Below are positions 7,189 to 8,230 of a DNA stretch of 8,230 bases, in pieces. The notes under the pieces were generated by a model. That model searched no databases. It saw only the letters and a program-made list of their open reading frames with translations, and was not told the origin of the DNA. This stretch comes from Candidatus Gallimonas caecicola. Lineage in GTDB: Bacteria > Bacillota > Clostridia > Christensenellales > Borkfalkiaceae. Location of the stretch: assembly GCA_904394195.1 (NCBI GenBank), contig CAJFNH010000047.1, forward strand, positions 1 to 8,230. The letters run 5' to 3'. The translations under genes and the position numbers were made by a program. Every line of letters starts with the position of its first letter. The first letter of the stretch is position 1.

Positions 7189-8160
7189 ATGAAAAAGAGA
7201 AATCTTGCCTGTCTTGCGCTTGCGGCGCCGCTGTTTGCCCTGACGGCGTGCACGGGCGGCACCCCCAGCCTTGCATTTTCGGCAAACTGGTTCCTGCGCA
7301 CGGGCGACACCCCCATTTCCAGCGCCGATGAATCGCTCACCTATTCCGTCTCCTTTGCACCTTCGGAGGCGAACACCTTCCTTTCCTACGGGGAGGGAAG
7401 CTACACGACCAGACTGACGGCCGAGCTCACCCAACTTGCGGACGGCAGCACGGAGACGTGCTACCATCTGCACACCGAGCTCAACATGCCCGTCACCTTC
7501 ACCGTGAACGGAGAATCGTCGGACACCTTTGAGGACCGCGTGACCTCCGACGTATGGTTCCGCAGCGTGGACCGCTCGCTGCAGCCCGTGTGCAGCGCAA
7601 AGACGGTGCTCTCGCACACGCCCGCTTCGGAGACGCCCTCCTCGCTGGACAGCTCCTATATCACCTACGAATACACTTATACGACGACGTACGACGCGGC
7701 CTGCGCCAACGCGCAGATCGAGGTGGTCTATACGCAGCCCGAAACGGAGCCGCGCAGTACGGCGCTGGAGCTGACGGGCAGCGGGACGTACCTTGACAAC
7801 GAGGAGATCTTGTTTGCCCTGCGCGGCGTGAGCATGTCGTCGACGGCGACCTTCCGCTCCGTCAATCCCGCCAAACGCGCAGTGGAGACGGTGACGATGA
7901 CGGAGACGCCCGCCTCCTCCACCGAACGGTTTACGTTCGACCTCAACGGAGAGAGCGCGGAGCGCGAGATCACCGTCTATACCTTCTCCATCGGCTACAG
8001 CGGCACCAATCCGGGAGAGCCGCAGCGGCTGACCTACGCCGGCGTGACGGACGCGAACAACAACACCTACCGCAGCGCGCTGCTGCGCATGGAAGTGCCC
8101 GTGCTCTACTCGCTCGGCACGCTCACTTATACGCTCACGAGCGCACAATTCAACGCATAA
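7189..8160 (+). CDS. Secreted lipoprotein of unknown function
   Basis: The 323-residue product starts MKKRN, followed by a hydrophobic stretch and the lipobox LTAC, so a lipoprotein signal peptide with cleavage before C21 is clear. The mature protein of about 303 residues should be anchored to the outer face of the cell membrane. It is rich in Thr and Ser, has many alternating polar/hydrophobic segments that suggest beta strands, and shows no membrane helix or catalytic motif I recognise. The order of LTYSVSF (about 49-55), WFRSVDRSLQPV (about 122-133), TYTTTYD (about 163-169) and EEILFALRG (about 205-213) loosely recalls the beta-barrel family DUF3108; this is a weak impression from memory. 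The ATG at 7189 fits the ribosome binding site. The gene is divergent from addB with its own strong promoter, so a shared function is not implied. The frame is complete, ending in TAA. Confidence 0.88.
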   Translation: MKKRNLACLALAAPLFALTACTGGTPSLAFSANWFLRTGDTPISSADESLTYSVSFAPSEANTFLSYGEGSYTTRLTAELTQLADGSTETCYHLHTELNMPVTFTVNGESSDTFEDRVTSDVWFRSVDRSLQPVCSAKTVLSHTPASETPSSLDSSYITYEYTYTTTYDAACANAQIEVVYTQPETEPRSTALELTGSGTYLDNEEILFALRGVSMSSTATFRSVNPAKRAVETVTMTETPASSTERFTFDLNGESAEREITVYTFSIGYSGTNPGEPQRLTYAGVTDANNNTYRSALLRMEVPVLYSLGTLTYTLTSAQFNA

Positions 8161-8198
8161 AATACGCAACGTATCATAAAAATAATGCCCGTTGCATC

Positions 8199-8230
8199 AA
8201 AAAAGGGGCGGCGCCCGGAAGCAACTGCTT
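8199..8230. terminator. Probable left half of a long, likely bidirectional terminator cut by the window edge
   Basis: Six A (8199-8204) are followed by a GC-rich arm GGGGCGGCGCCCGG (8205-8218) and the self-complementary AAGCAACTGCTT (8219-8230), whose centre falls between 8224 and 8225. This is what the left arm, loop and first bases of the right arm of a terminator look like. The A-run would serve as the U-tract for transcription coming from the right. Even within the window, the minus strand has a short hairpin (GGGC-GCC-GCCC) followed by C and six T. It lies 38 bases after the lipoprotein stop, where its terminator is expected. Confidence 0.6.

Noticed and set aside
7111..8169. 352-codon open frame on the minus strand, opposite the lipoprotein gene
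   Set aside because: The plus-strand gene has a promoter, ribosome binding site, signal peptide and lipobox. The antisense product is rich in Arg, Gly and His, as expected of a shadow.
8162..8195. Short inverted repeats after the lipoprotein gene (ATACG-CAA-CGTAT and GCAACG...CGTTGC)
   Set aside because: The stems are only 5-6 base pairs, they overlap and exclude each other, and neither is followed by a T-run. The GC-rich element at 8199 is a far better terminator candidate.
1..8230. CRISPR arrays, tRNA or rRNA genes, insertion sequences, phage genes
   Set aside because: No repeated spaced units, transposase or integrase motifs, terminal inverted repeats or RNA gene signatures were seen on either strand.

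Overview
The window comes from a bacterium with high-GC coding DNA, and reads as chromosomal. It holds two strong and two weakly known genes. The genes have strong GGAGG-type ribosome binding sites at 6-8 nt spacing, and the main promoter region is AT-rich with a near-consensus sigma-A promoter. The recombination enzyme is AddAB (RexAB), not RecBCD. Together these suggest a GC-rich member of the Bacillota, probably Clostridia; a Christensenellales-like gut lineage is my guess, not shown by the sequence.

Minus strand, read right to left: addB (7052-4041) and addA (4044-748) overlap by 4 bases (ATGA) and encode the two subunits of the helicase-nuclease that processes double-strand breaks for RecA-dependent repair. 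After a 78-base gap with no clear promoter or terminator comes a 212-residue protein of unknown function (669-31) with three predicted membrane helices and a soluble C-terminal part. It probably shares the addBA transcript. The sequence left of base 31 shows no gene.

Plus strand: a 136-base AT-rich region separates addB from a divergent gene (7189-8160) for a 323-residue secreted lipoprotein of unknown function. Each direction has an extended -10 promoter, and the two -10 elements are exact mirror copies (TATGCTATAAT). A perfect 12-base palindrome lies inside the addB promoter. After the lipoprotein stop, the window ends in what looks like the left half of a long, probably bidirectional, terminator hairpin.

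AddAB is a well-known system, and I found no phage, transposon, CRISPR, tRNA or rRNA signal. I do not see a convincing new multi-gene system. The points most worth following are the AddB subunit without an N-terminal Walker A motif, the symmetric divergent promoter region with its palindrome, the unclassified lipoprotein, and the unknown membrane protein behind addA.
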